NCBI GenBank assembly: GCA_017880715.1
Contig: JADGRT010000049.1
Location: 1-11,346, forward strand
Direction of reading: 5' to 3'
DNA length: 11,346 bases
Source of the DNA: Verrucomicrobiia bacterium
GTDB lineage: Bacteria; Verrucomicrobiota; Verrucomicrobiia; Limisphaerales; UBA1319
Part shown: positions 1 through 6,477 of the stretch, piece by piece
Position numbering within the stretch: position 1 is the stretch's first letter
Layout of the letters: the number at the start of each line of letters is the position of its first letter
Made by a program: the position numbers and the translations under genes
Notes under the pieces: model-generated
What the model was told of the DNA's origin: nothing
Database searches by the model: none
Seen by the model: the letters and a program-made list of their open reading frames with translations, nothing else

Positions 1-144
1 CTGACTCAGACTGAGGTGGCTGGCCGGATGGGAATCACCCAAGCCGCATTGTCTCAATTAGAGGCGTCAGGCCGGAAGTTGCGCCAACAAACCGTGATTG
101 CCCTGGCGGCGGCGCTGAATTTGCAGCCGGATCAATTAAGCTAG
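1..144 (+). CDS. XRE-family helix-turn-helix regulator, C-terminal part
   Basis: The first 47 codons of the window read in frame 1 to a TAG stop at 142-144 and give the tail of an XRE/Cro-type DNA-binding domain. TQTEVAGRMGI is helix 2, TQAALSQLE is the recognition helix, and the remainder (TVIALAAALNLQPDQL) is the usual closing helices of this fold. The start lies upstream of the window, so length and partners cannot be seen. The protein ends almost immediately after the HTH domain, which is typical of small stand-alone regulators and of HigA-like antitoxins. A toxin gene immediately upstream would support the antitoxin reading. The HTH assignment is secure; the role is open. Confidence 0.8.
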   Translation: MTQTEVAGRMGITQAALSQLEASGRKLRQQTVIALAAALNLQPDQLS

Positions 145-161
145 ATCCCGGCAAAGGATAT

Positions 162-189
162 GAACCACAGAGACACAGGGAGCACAGAG
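162..189 (+). repeat. CACAGAGA-type dispersed intergenic repeat
   Basis: This short purine-rich tract contains ACCACAGAGACACAGG followed by AGCACAGAG. Such 'ACCACAGAGACACAGAG' strings recur between genes in Verrucomicrobiota and are not coding. A degenerate relative in the opposite orientation is visible at 10078-10130. The function is unknown. The link to a genome-wide family is from memory of such genomes, not from a search. Confidence 0.5.
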
Positions 190-198
190 CCCAAATCG

Positions 199-261
199 CC
201 GGGTCAGGGGACCCGGCCTACAGCATTTCCTCGCCTTGTAGGCCCGGTGCCCCCACCGGGC
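199..261. repeat. Triple stem-loop REP-like element, possible terminator
   Basis: Three perfect inverted repeats follow each other in 63 bases. CCGGGTC (199-205) pairs with GACCCGG (210-216) over a 4-base loop. GGCCTACA (215-222) pairs with TGTAGGCC (237-244). GCCCGGTG (242-249) pairs with CACCGGGC (254-261) over a loop of four C. The arms overlap, so the middle stem and the outer two are alternatives. There is no T-tract, which argues against a simple intrinsic terminator for the regulator upstream. The form is that of a dispersed REP-type palindromic element. Confidence 0.65.
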
Positions 262-318
262 GGCTCACCCATTTTCCGCAGGCTCAGGAAGTCTTACGTT
301 GACAACCGAACTTGATCT

Positions 319-1419
319 ATGAATGGCATTCAACTACGCGAGGCTTCGACGTGCCAGTACGATTTGCTCGCTCTGGGCGAGGTCATGCTCCGGCTGGACC
401 CGGGCGAGGGCCGCATTCGTTGCGCGCGCGAATTCAAGGCCTGGGAGGGTGGCGGCGAGTACAACGTGGCCCGCGGCCTGCGCCGTTGTTTCGGACTCAA
501 GACCGCCGTGTGCACTGCCTTTGCCGACAATGACGTGGGACGCCTGATCGAGGATCTCATCCTGCAGGGCGGCGTGGCAACGGAGTTCGTTAAATGGGTT
601 CCCTACGACGGCGTGGGCCGCACGGTGCGCAACGGTTTGAATTTCACCGAACGCGGCTTTGGCGTGCGCGGAGCGGTGGGCATTGCCGATCGCGGCCATA
701 CGGCGGCGTCCCAGCTCAAGCCGGGCGATTTCGATTGGGACCACCTTTTCGGCAAGGTGGGGGTGCGCTGGCTGCATACCGGCGGCATCTTTGCCGCGCT
801 CAGCGACACGACGCCCCGGCTGGTGATCGAAGCCGTTAAAAAAGCCAGGCAGTATGGCGCCATCGTTTCCTACGATCTCAATTACCGGTCGTCCCTTTGG
901 AAGCACATCGGCGGCCAGAAACGGGCGCAGGAAGTCAACCGGGAGATCGCCCAATATGTCGATGTCATGATCGGCAACGAGGAGGATTTCACGGCCTGCC
1001 TGGGGTTCGAGGTGGAGGGTGTGGATGAAAACCTGTCCCAGCTCGAGGTGACCGCCTTTAAGACCATGATCGAAAAGGCGGTGAAGGCCTATCCCAACTT
1101 CCGGGTAACGGCGACCACGCTGCGCTCGGTGAAGACCGCCACGCGCAACGATTGGGGCGCCATCTGCTGGATGGACGGCCAGTTCCATCAGGCCTCGCCG
1201 CGGCCGGATCTGGAAATCCTGGATCGCGTGGGCGGGGGCGACAGTTTTGCGTCGGGTTTGATTTACGGCCTGATGAAATTCAATGATGGGCAGAAAGCGG
1301 TTGAGTACGGCGCGGCGCACGGCGCGTTAGCCATGACCACGCCGGGCGACACCTCGATGGCATCGCTACGAGAGGTCGAGAATCTGGTCAAAGGCGGCAG
1401 CGCGCGCGTGCAACGGTAA
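319..1419 (+). CDS. PfkB-family sugar kinase, 2-dehydro-3-deoxygluconokinase-like
   Basis: This is a cytoplasmic ATP-dependent carbohydrate kinase of the PfkB/ribokinase family, 366 residues. It opens with the GEVMLRL strand (residues 20-26) and the glycine-rich substrate-binding segment GGGEYNVA (44-51). The middle has the DLNYR motif (186-190) typical of 2-keto-3-deoxygluconate kinases. The PfkB signature 2, DRVGGGDSFASG (302-313), includes the likely catalytic base D308 and the anion hole. KDG kinase, feeding the lower Entner-Doudoroff route or uronate breakdown, is the best guess; fructokinase or another ketose kinase is possible because substrate residues cannot be judged by eye. The ATG at 319 has no clear Shine-Dalgarno, but the next in-frame ATG would remove the first core strand. 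It is monocistronic and converges on the next gene with a 15-bp gap, leaving no room for separate terminators. Confidence 0.85.
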   Translation: MNGIQLREASTCQYDLLALGEVMLRLDPGEGRIRCAREFKAWEGGGEYNVARGLRRCFGLKTAVCTAFADNDVGRLIEDLILQGGVATEFVKWVPYDGVGRTVRNGLNFTERGFGVRGAVGIADRGHTAASQLKPGDFDWDHLFGKVGVRWLHTGGIFAALSDTTPRLVIEAVKKARQYGAIVSYDLNYRSSLWKHIGGQKRAQEVNREIAQYVDVMIGNEEDFTACLGFEVEGVDENLSQLEVTAFKTMIEKAVKAYPNFRVTATTLRSVKTATRNDWGAICWMDGQFHQASPRPDLEILDRVGGGDSFASGLIYGLMKFNDGQKAVEYGAAHGALAMTTPGDTSMASLREVENLVKGGSARVQR

Positions 1420-1434
1420 GTAAATAACCGGGCG

Positions 1435-2718
1435 CTACGGCGGCAGGAGTAATGAGCGATAAAACCGCACCGCCTGATTGGTGGCCAGTTTGTCCCGGTA
1501 ATAAAGGGAGCCGAACGAGAAGGTGACGGTGGGAGAGAAGGTGCTGAAGGCGAAGGAGAAGGTGTTGGTGCCAAGGGTGGTCCAGCTCGTCAAATTGCTG
1601 GAGGTTTGCACCACGCAATCCCGGCCGCGCGGACCGCTCAACAGCAACATCAATCCATTGGTGCCGGCCTCGGGCACGTTGAAGACAATATCCGGGGAGG
1701 GTAGGAGGCTGGCTCGGTAAAAACTCTGTTCGAAAGCATCCGCATTCGAATGAACATATTGGTATCGGCCGCCGGTCAGGGTGGAGGCGTGAATGGGGAT
1801 CCAAAAGTTTGAGTCGCTCGAGGCCTCGAGGAGAAACGATTGTCCCGGCAATCCCGCCACCTCCAGGATGTAGGAGCCGTTGGTCTGGTGGGTTGCCGAC
1901 ACGACCTGCGGCTCGACCTGGGTCACCAGGGCCAAACGATAGTAACGCTGGCCGGACGCGGGAATCTCGAAGTCAGGGTAATCCAGCGCTTTGCCCAGGA
2001 AGGTGAAACGCTGGAGCGTGGTCCAGTCGATCAGATTGGTTGAATAGGCCAGATCGGCAAATTGATAAACGGGGCCATTCAGCTTGAGGTGGTATGGCCC
2101 GTTGGTGGATGGGGGAGCCAGGGTCATTCTCAGAGGAGTGCCGGGATCCGCGACAACGCGGGCGCTAAAATTGGCCATGGGATGGGAACCGGGGAAACGC
2201 CAGAGCATCCACTTGCCTTCAAACTTAAGCCAGAAATCATCGTAACTGGATCCCACCGTGGGCGGATCGTAGAAGGTCGGTCCGGCGCGGTGGTTGTAAT
2301 AGCCGGTCAAGCCCCCGAATTTCACCGTCCACGTGAGGGTGTTTGTCACTTGGATGGAAAGGCCGCGCAGGGTCAGGGTGTTCAGTCGGGGGTAAACGGG
2401 CAGCGGCTCGCTCTCGTAAAGCAGGGTGCCGGGTTCCTCGGTATTGGGAACGTCTTGGTTGGGTCCGTCGTTGGCGTAGAGGCGAACGCGGACCGTTTCG
2501 TTCCCGGTCGAGACGAACTCGCCGTAATACTCGAACTGGAACTGGGTTAGGGTGCGGCCGGTGCCGGCCAGTTGCAACTGATCGCCAAACTCGACGTCGT
2601 CGCTGGGAGGAGCGGCATACCAGATGTCCCCGTAATTCTGGAAGTTGTCGTAGATAATTTCAGCCCGGCCGGAAACCATTAGCGCCAGGAGCATTAAGGT
2701 GAGGGTGATGGATTTCAT
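1435..2718 (-). CDS. Exported protein with three 'SSNLxxWTxL' beta repeats
   Basis: This is a 427-residue exported protein. Residues 1-19 form a signal peptide (K2, hydrophobic TLTLMLLALMV, then SGRA|E as likely cleavage site). Residues about 20-190 look like an all-beta domain opening with IIYDNF and containing VRVRLYAND and LTWTVKFGG strands; the pattern recalls PEP-CTERM-associated 'choice-of-anchor' sandwiches, but this is tentative. Three divergent repeats of about 70-85 residues follow (about 195-265, 270-340, 343-426). Each has an L/YSTN or ASSDxxxW / TSSNLxxWTxL half and closes with a YYRLAL / FYRASLL / FYRSLLL strand. No catalytic motif or C-terminal anchor is visible. It lies 18 bp downstream of the 134-residue helical protein on the same strand and is probably the last gene of that operon. 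Its role (surface or matrix protein) is not known. Confidence 0.75.
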   Translation of the reverse strand: MKSITLTLMLLALMVSGRAEIIYDNFQNYGDIWYAAPPSDDVEFGDQLQLAGTGRTLTQFQFEYYGEFVSTGNETVRVRLYANDGPNQDVPNTEEPGTLLYESEPLPVYPRLNTLTLRGLSIQVTNTLTWTVKFGGLTGYYNHRAGPTFYDPPTVGSSYDDFWLKFEGKWMLWRFPGSHPMANFSARVVADPGTPLRMTLAPPSTNGPYHLKLNGPVYQFADLAYSTNLIDWTTLQRFTFLGKALDYPDFEIPASGQRYYRLALVTQVEPQVVSATHQTNGSYILEVAGLPGQSFLLEASSDSNFWIPIHASTLTGGRYQYVHSNADAFEQSFYRASLLPSPDIVFNVPEAGTNGLMLLLSGPRGRDCVVQTSSNLTSWTTLGTNTFSFAFSTFSPTVTFSFGSLYYRDKLATNQAVRFYRSLLLPP

Positions 2719-2736
2719 AAAGAAATAACGTCGGGA

Positions 2737-3141
2737 TTAGCGGTTGCGACGGAACAGGGATGATAAAAAGGAGCGGGAGCGTTCTTGTTGTTGCTGGACC
2801 TTGAGCTGGCCCAGAATGGACTGCCAGGCGATGTAGATTTTATGCCATTGGTTCTCGAGGTTGCGCAGCGAAACCTCGGTCATTTCGCTCAGGAAACGAA
2901 TGGAAGGAGCGCTGCTGATCAGGGTGTGGACGTCCTCGCGGCTGGGGGCGCCGGCGTCGATGACGGAGAGGATCAACTCGAGTTCCTGGGTGAGCACGCT
3001 TTTGATTTCGAGAAACTGGCTTTCCTCTTCGGGTCCGAATTTCCGGTTGCGCGCCATTTCCAAGTAATAGCTGAGCTGCTTCCAGCATTCCAGGTAGTTT
3101 TCCATCTGCAGAACGAGTTGATCGATTTTCTTGTCTTTCAT
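2737..3141 (-). CDS. Helical protein of the Roadblock operon, unknown function
   Basis: I do not recognise a named family for this 134-residue cytoplasmic protein. It has no signal peptide or membrane segment. It reads as almost entirely helical: helices around residues 4-32, 37-62, 69-77 and 84-117, with heptad-like leucine spacing and a polar tail (QQQQER ... SLFRRNR) that is strongly basic at the end. SAPSIRFLSEMTEVSLRNLE (77-96) may be a docking helix. It is the third gene of the minus operon, 23 bp after the Roadblock-like gene. The start at 3141 has only a GAAAGG two bases away, too close to be a good ribosome site. Context suggests an adaptor for the Roadblock/GTPase proteins; that is inference only. 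Confidence 0.7.
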   Translation of the reverse strand: MKDKKIDQLVLQMENYLECWKQLSYYLEMARNRKFGPEEESQFLEIKSVLTQELELILSVIDAGAPSREDVHTLISSAPSIRFLSEMTEVSLRNLENQWHKIYIAWQSILGQLKVQQQQERSRSFLSSLFRRNR

Positions 3142-3164
3142 AACCTTTCGGGAGAATGCGTGGA

Positions 3165-3458
3165 TCAGGCTCGCGGCGCAAAAAAGATAATGGCGCCACC
3201 GCGCAACGAGCGGGCGGTGATTTTAAGCGCCGAATACTGAATGCTCAGTCCGGTCAGCGGCAGTTGGGTTTCCTGGGCCGATCGGAAGGTGTCCACAATC
3301 AGCCGTCCAATGTCCTGGGCCAAGCCTGGCGAGAAGGTTTGAGGAAGCGTGCAGACGAGGATGCGCCCGTGACTGTCCACGGTAAAACTGCCGGTGGGCA
3401 GGCGCGTCATTTCCGCGCGGCTGGACTGAGTTTTGGAAAAGAAGCTCAGGATTCCCAT
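3165..3458 (-). CDS. Small Roadblock/LC7-like protein (97 residues)
   Basis: This 97-residue protein appears to have the Roadblock/LC7 fold used to bind small Ras-like GTPases as dimers. After a 20-residue tail with a hydrophobic GILSFFSK start, GSFTVDSHGRILVCTLP (23-39) gives the paired strands with the family's usual D-x-x-G-R-I-L turn. SPGLAQDIGRLIVDTFRSAQ (43-62) is the long helix, and LSIQYSALKITARSLRGGAIIFFAP (71-95) forms the closing strands. It is shorter than MglB and lacks the final helix. The frame is open further upstream, but the ATG at 3458 is chosen because it starts the conserved part and overlaps the end of the response regulator gene by 13 bp, which suggests translational coupling. 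The fold call rests on pattern reading and would need a profile search to be firm. Confidence 0.7.
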   Translation of the reverse strand: MGILSFFSKTQSSRAEMTRLPTGSFTVDSHGRILVCTLPQTFSPGLAQDIGRLIVDTFRSAQETQLPLTGLSIQYSALKITARSLRGGAIIFFAPRA

Positions 3459-4525
3459 AGCGCCAGAATTTTCTTGGTGGTTTCCCGGATTTGTTCGGCC
3501 TCGATATTTCGTTGAAAACCCAGGCAGAAGTCCGTCTGCGCGGCCGGCACGAGCGCGGCTTGCCGTTGCCAGCCCACCCCGCTGATAAGCTGTAACTGCC
3601 CCACCTCCAGCCGGTCGCCCAGCGCCCGAAAATTTTGAAAAACCGGCCGTGCCCAGGCGGCTATCTGCTCCGGATTTTCCGCGCCCCACGCTTCGAATTT
3701 TGGGGGGCTCTCCTTCGCCATCGCCACTACGAATTCCACGCCTGCCATCTGGGACACGCCACTCATTCGGGAAACGGCGGCGCCCGAAGAGCCGGTGGCG
3801 GCGTCGGCGGCCGCCTGCCGGGCTTCACCCGCGGCTTCGTCCATGGCTTGAGCCGAATCCAACAACAGACTGTGGCAGGCTTCGAAGATCATGCGGGGAT
3901 GATCGGCATCGGCCGGAAGGATTTCAAAGCTGCCGGCTTTCCACCCCATGATGCGCCGAAAAGCAGCCCCCGCCTGCAAGTCCACGGCCACCGCATCGAT
4001 GATGTCGCCGTTTTGAAACCAGATTCTGCCCTCCAGCGGACCGTTGACCACTTTAAGCACGGAAGAGCTCTGAGACAGGGATTCCAGTTGGATGATATCC
4101 ACCAAGCTTTTGTTCTGAATGCCGCGAAAGCCGGTCTGGACGTCCCGGTCGAGCAGGGACTCGAGGCAGTCCAAAAACAGCTTGTTTCCCTCAGGGGTGC
4201 TTGGTTTCTCCAGAAATAAATCCACGCCCATGCCATAAGCCCGCGCCCGGTATTGTTCGTCCACCATCGCGGTCATAACGACCGTGCGCAGTTCCGGGAA
4301 ACGCCGTCGCACGATGGCCAGCACCTGAAGCCCATCCATCTTCGGCAGGTTCAAATCGCACAAGAGCAGGGTGAAAGGCTCGGATTCCAACAGCGCGATG
4401 GCGCGCGCCCCCGAGGTGGCCGTCTGGATTTCCGGCCTACTAGGCAAGCCCGCGAGCATTTGCCGATAGACATCCAAAAAATCAGGATTGTCGTCGAGCA
4501 CCAGCAGTTTATGGCGTTTGACCAT
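3446..4525 (-). CDS. Response regulator: REC + DUF4388/PATAN + Roadblock-like C-terminus
   Basis: This is a 359-residue cytoplasmic signalling protein. Residues 5-127 are a receiver domain with the acidic pair D11-D12, phosphoacceptor D57 in CDLNLPKMDG, T85 and K107 (LEKP), so it should accept phosphate. Residues about 134-210 match the DUF4388/PATAN pattern: NKSLVDIIQLESLSQSSSVL, a GxIxFxNGDIIDA turn and GAAFRRIMGWKAGSFEI. After an alanine-rich linker (225-257), residues 258-356 (GVEFVVAMA ... AAWARPVFQNFRALGDRLEVG ... DFCLGFQRN) resemble a Roadblock/LC7 domain. There is no DNA-binding output domain, so it probably acts by protein contacts. It heads the minus operon and faces the mglA operon across 144 bp. 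Functional parallels are RomR, which acts on MglA in Myxococcus, and PATAN-REC proteins that act on pilus motors in cyanobacteria. REC is certain, PATAN likely, the C-terminal fold moderate. Confidence 0.88.
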   Translation of the reverse strand: MVKRHKLLVLDDNPDFLDVYRQMLAGLPSRPEIQTATSGARAIALLESEPFTLLLCDLNLPKMDGLQVLAIVRRRFPELRTVVMTAMVDEQYRARAYGMGVDLFLEKPSTPEGNKLFLDCLESLLDRDVQTGFRGIQNKSLVDIIQLESLSQSSSVLKVVNGPLEGRIWFQNGDIIDAVAVDLQAGAAFRRIMGWKAGSFEILPADADHPRMIFEACHSLLLDSAQAMDEAAGEARQAAADAATGSSGAAVSRMSGVSQMAGVEFVVAMAKESPPKFEAWGAENPEQIAAWARPVFQNFRALGDRLEVGQLQLISGVGWQRQAALVPAAQTDFCLGFQRNIEAEQIRETTKKILALWES

Positions 4526-4669
4526 TTTACGTCTTTGACCTTAGATACTTGCCAATTCAAAACCTTTATGTCAAAAAATGCAAGCGACATGAGTCAATCG
4601 GTTCAAACAGGCAAATTTTTGGGCCGGAAGTCCCAACGGCTCGCCCAAGCCCATAACTAAAGGCCTCCG
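4526..4669. promoter_or_regulatory. Divergent promoter region between the two Roadblock operons
   Basis: This 144-bp spacer separates the start codons of two head-to-head operons and must carry both promoters. On the minus strand a perfect TTGACA occurs at 4574-4569, with no good -10 box at normal spacing; the nearest candidate, TATCTA, is 21 bases away. A dyad, ATGTC (4568-4572) and GACAT (4586-4590), overlaps it and could be an operator. For the plus operon, AAAGG at 4659-4663 is a good ribosome site six bases before the ATG. The stretch is more AT-rich than the surrounding genes, as expected for a promoter. Confidence 0.6.
4568..4590. promoter_or_regulatory. Candidate operator dyad ATGTC-13-GACAT
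   Basis: This is a short inverted repeat with 5-base arms and a 13-base A-rich spacer, lying near the middle of the divergent promoter and overlapping the minus-strand TTGACA. The position suits a regulator that controls both operons. Arms this short occur by chance, so this is only a candidate. Confidence 0.25.
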
Positions 4670-6469
4670 ATGTTCGGTTTTGTTAAGAAATGGTTGTCCG
4701 GCGGTGGAAAAACAGCGCCGCCCGGAACGCCACCTCCCCAGGAGGCGCCGTCTCGCCCGGCCGTTGGGCCCGGTCGTCCGGCCTCCGTTGCCGCTCATCC
4801 ATACCCAAAACCCGCGCCCGCCGAAGTCCCGGCAGCCGCCCCCGAAGCAGCGGACAGCGCCACGGCAACACCCGGCATTTTGCGGTTGCCCTTAACGGTG
4901 GTGTTAGGCCGATTGCCCGCCCATATCCAGTCCCAAATCAAGCACGCGCCATCCGCGAACGTCGAGATCCAGTTGCCGCTGGATTCCATCACCCAACAAC
5001 TGGCTCGCGGCTCCGTTAAATTATCCTTTGCCCAGTTGAAGCAGGCCTCGCCTCCCGATCTGTTCTTGTCGTCGAAAGTCGAGGATAACACTTTGTTGCC
5101 ATTGCCATTGGACATCATCGTGCCGCGGCTTCCACCCGCCTACATGAACCGCCGGCCAGGGCAAACCAAAGTGACCGCAACCATCGATGTGGGCTCCGTT
5201 TTCGGGACAAAAAGCAAGGCGTCCACCTCCCATGAAGTGGCGCATGAACCGGTGTCAGCATCGATGGTCAATCCCGAGCCGCAAGCAGCCGTGCCGCCAC
5301 CGCCGCCACCTGCACCGGAGGCGCCCCAGCCGATTCCTGCCACGGGTTTGCCACCGGCAATGGCTCCCCATCCTGCTTACCCGCGAAAGGAGATTCCTAT
5401 TCCGGCATTCGCCAAGCCATTCCGCCCGCCCGCCCCGGCGATTTTGCCATCGTCCTTTTCGCTGCCCCGGCCAGCCATGCCGCCGCCACCGCCACTACCG
5501 CCACTTCAATTGCGCACTCCGGTGGCTCCGCTGACCTCAGCGCCGCCGCCGGCCTCCGCCGAGAACTTCGTGGTGGTCAATATAGCATCTCTGAGCAGCG
5601 GCTGGCCGCGACCGGTGCAGGATGAACTGGTACGGTTTAATCTGGCCCAAGCCGAGGTGTCGCTGCCCGCGGCGCAGGTGGCCAGCGCCTTGAAGACCGG
5701 CCAGTTCACCCTTACCTGGAAACAGCTCTGCGGCTGGATTAAACCGCCCTTGCCGACCGCCGCCACCGTGACGCCTCCGGAAACACCGTTGAAGTTGCCT
5801 TTGCAGGCCATTGTGCCGCGGTTCATGGCTCAGCAAAAACCGGAGAAACCCAAGCCAAAGGTCACCGTCGCCGATCATATTCCGGATGTCTTCCATGGGA
5901 TTGCCCCCGCCCCCGCCACGCCGGCTGAAGTTGCGCCGCTCCCCGCGCCCGAGGAAGCAGCGTATCCGTCCGCCGAGACAGCGGCGTCGGCCGGGCCGCC
6001 AGCACGGGCCGAGCGGGCGCCCGCATTCGACGTGATCGCGTGGCCGCCGCCGCCGCCCGAGCTGGCGCCGGCGGTCCGGGATTTGCAGCGGCTCTTTAAG
6101 CAGCCGACCCAGGACAATTGGACGCCGGCCGAATTGGTGGAGGAACTCGCCAAAATGCCCGGAGTCGGCGGGGCGTTGATCGCGATGCCGGACGGGTTGC
6201 TGGTCGCCAACCGGAGCCAGCCCAATCTGAACGGCGACATGCTGGCGGCTTTCCTGCCGCAATTGTTTGGCCGGTTGGAACAATACGCCCGGGAACTGAA
6301 ATGGGGCGAGATCCGCTCCTTGAATTTCGAGGTGGACAACCTGGCCGTGCATATCTTTAATGTCGGCTACGTTTACTTTACCGTGTTGGGGCGAGCGGGT
6401 GAGGATTTACCCTTGACCTCCATCAAGGCCGTGGCCGCCTACTTGGCGCAACCGCACACGCATCATTGA
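4670..6469 (+). CDS. Proline-rich scaffold with duplicated domain and C-terminal Roadblock/LC7
   Basis: This 599-residue cytoplasmic protein is built like a scaffold. A short start (MFGFVKKWLSGGG) leads into a proline/alanine linker (15-68). Copy 1 of an unrecognised domain spans about 70-180 and copy 2 about 299-410. Both share an LPx5I(T/A)xxL(A/K)xGx5L motif, then LPLxxIVPR (145-153 and 376-384), and end in a VFG/VFHG turn. Long Pro-rich linkers (204-298, 412-465) separate them. Residues 466-595 are a Roadblock/LC7 domain: ELVEELAKMPGVGGALIAMPDG, a long helix at 520-545, then the LNFEVDNLAVHIFN and YVYFTVLGR strands. The ATG has an AAAGG ribosome site six bases upstream. It is the first gene of the operon, 8 bp before mglA, so it is likely a partner of MglA. 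Low-complexity linkers make length variable among relatives. Confidence 0.85.
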   Translation: MFGFVKKWLSGGGKTAPPGTPPPQEAPSRPAVGPGRPASVAAHPYPKPAPAEVPAAAPEAADSATATPGILRLPLTVVLGRLPAHIQSQIKHAPSANVEIQLPLDSITQQLARGSVKLSFAQLKQASPPDLFLSSKVEDNTLLPLPLDIIVPRLPPAYMNRRPGQTKVTATIDVGSVFGTKSKASTSHEVAHEPVSASMVNPEPQAAVPPPPPPAPEAPQPIPATGLPPAMAPHPAYPRKEIPIPAFAKPFRPPAPAILPSSFSLPRPAMPPPPPLPPLQLRTPVAPLTSAPPPASAENFVVVNIASLSSGWPRPVQDELVRFNLAQAEVSLPAAQVASALKTGQFTLTWKQLCGWIKPPLPTAATVTPPETPLKLPLQAIVPRFMAQQKPEKPKPKVTVADHIPDVFHGIAPAPATPAEVAPLPAPEEAAYPSAETAASAGPPARAERAPAFDVIAWPPPPPELAPAVRDLQRLFKQPTQDNWTPAELVEELAKMPGVGGALIAMPDGLLVANRSQPNLNGDMLAAFLPQLFGRLEQYARELKWGEIRSLNFEVDNLAVHIFNVGYVYFTVLGRAGEDLPLTSIKAVAAYLAQPHTHH

Positions 6470-6477
6470 GATGAATT

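Larger units (their letters stand above)
145..318. other. Repeat-rich spacer between regulator and sugar kinase
   Basis: No coding sequence is visible here. The spacer holds a CACAGAGA-type tract (162-189) and a run of three compact stem-loops (199-261), both described separately. A TTGACA hexamer occurs at 299-304, but it lies only about 15 bases before the kinase start, so it would not serve as a -35 box for that start. No convincing promoter was found for the kinase. Confidence 0.6.

Noticed and set aside
299..304. TTGACA as a -35 box for the sugar kinase
   Set aside because: It is about 15 bases before the start codon, so the -10 and start site would fall inside the gene.
334..1320. Long open frame on the minus strand opposite the sugar kinase
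   Set aside because: It has no recognisable domain and mirrors the kinase codons; long antisense frames are expected in GC-rich genes.
3459..3689. N-terminal extension of the 97-residue Roadblock-like protein
   Set aside because: The upstream part of the frame lies wholly inside the response regulator gene in another frame and is glycine/arginine-rich without pattern; the ATG at 3458 fits the domain.
5537..6352. 271-codon minus-strand frame rich in R, G and Q opposite the scaffold gene
   Set aside because: It is the reverse reading of proline and alanine codons in the linkers, not a gene.
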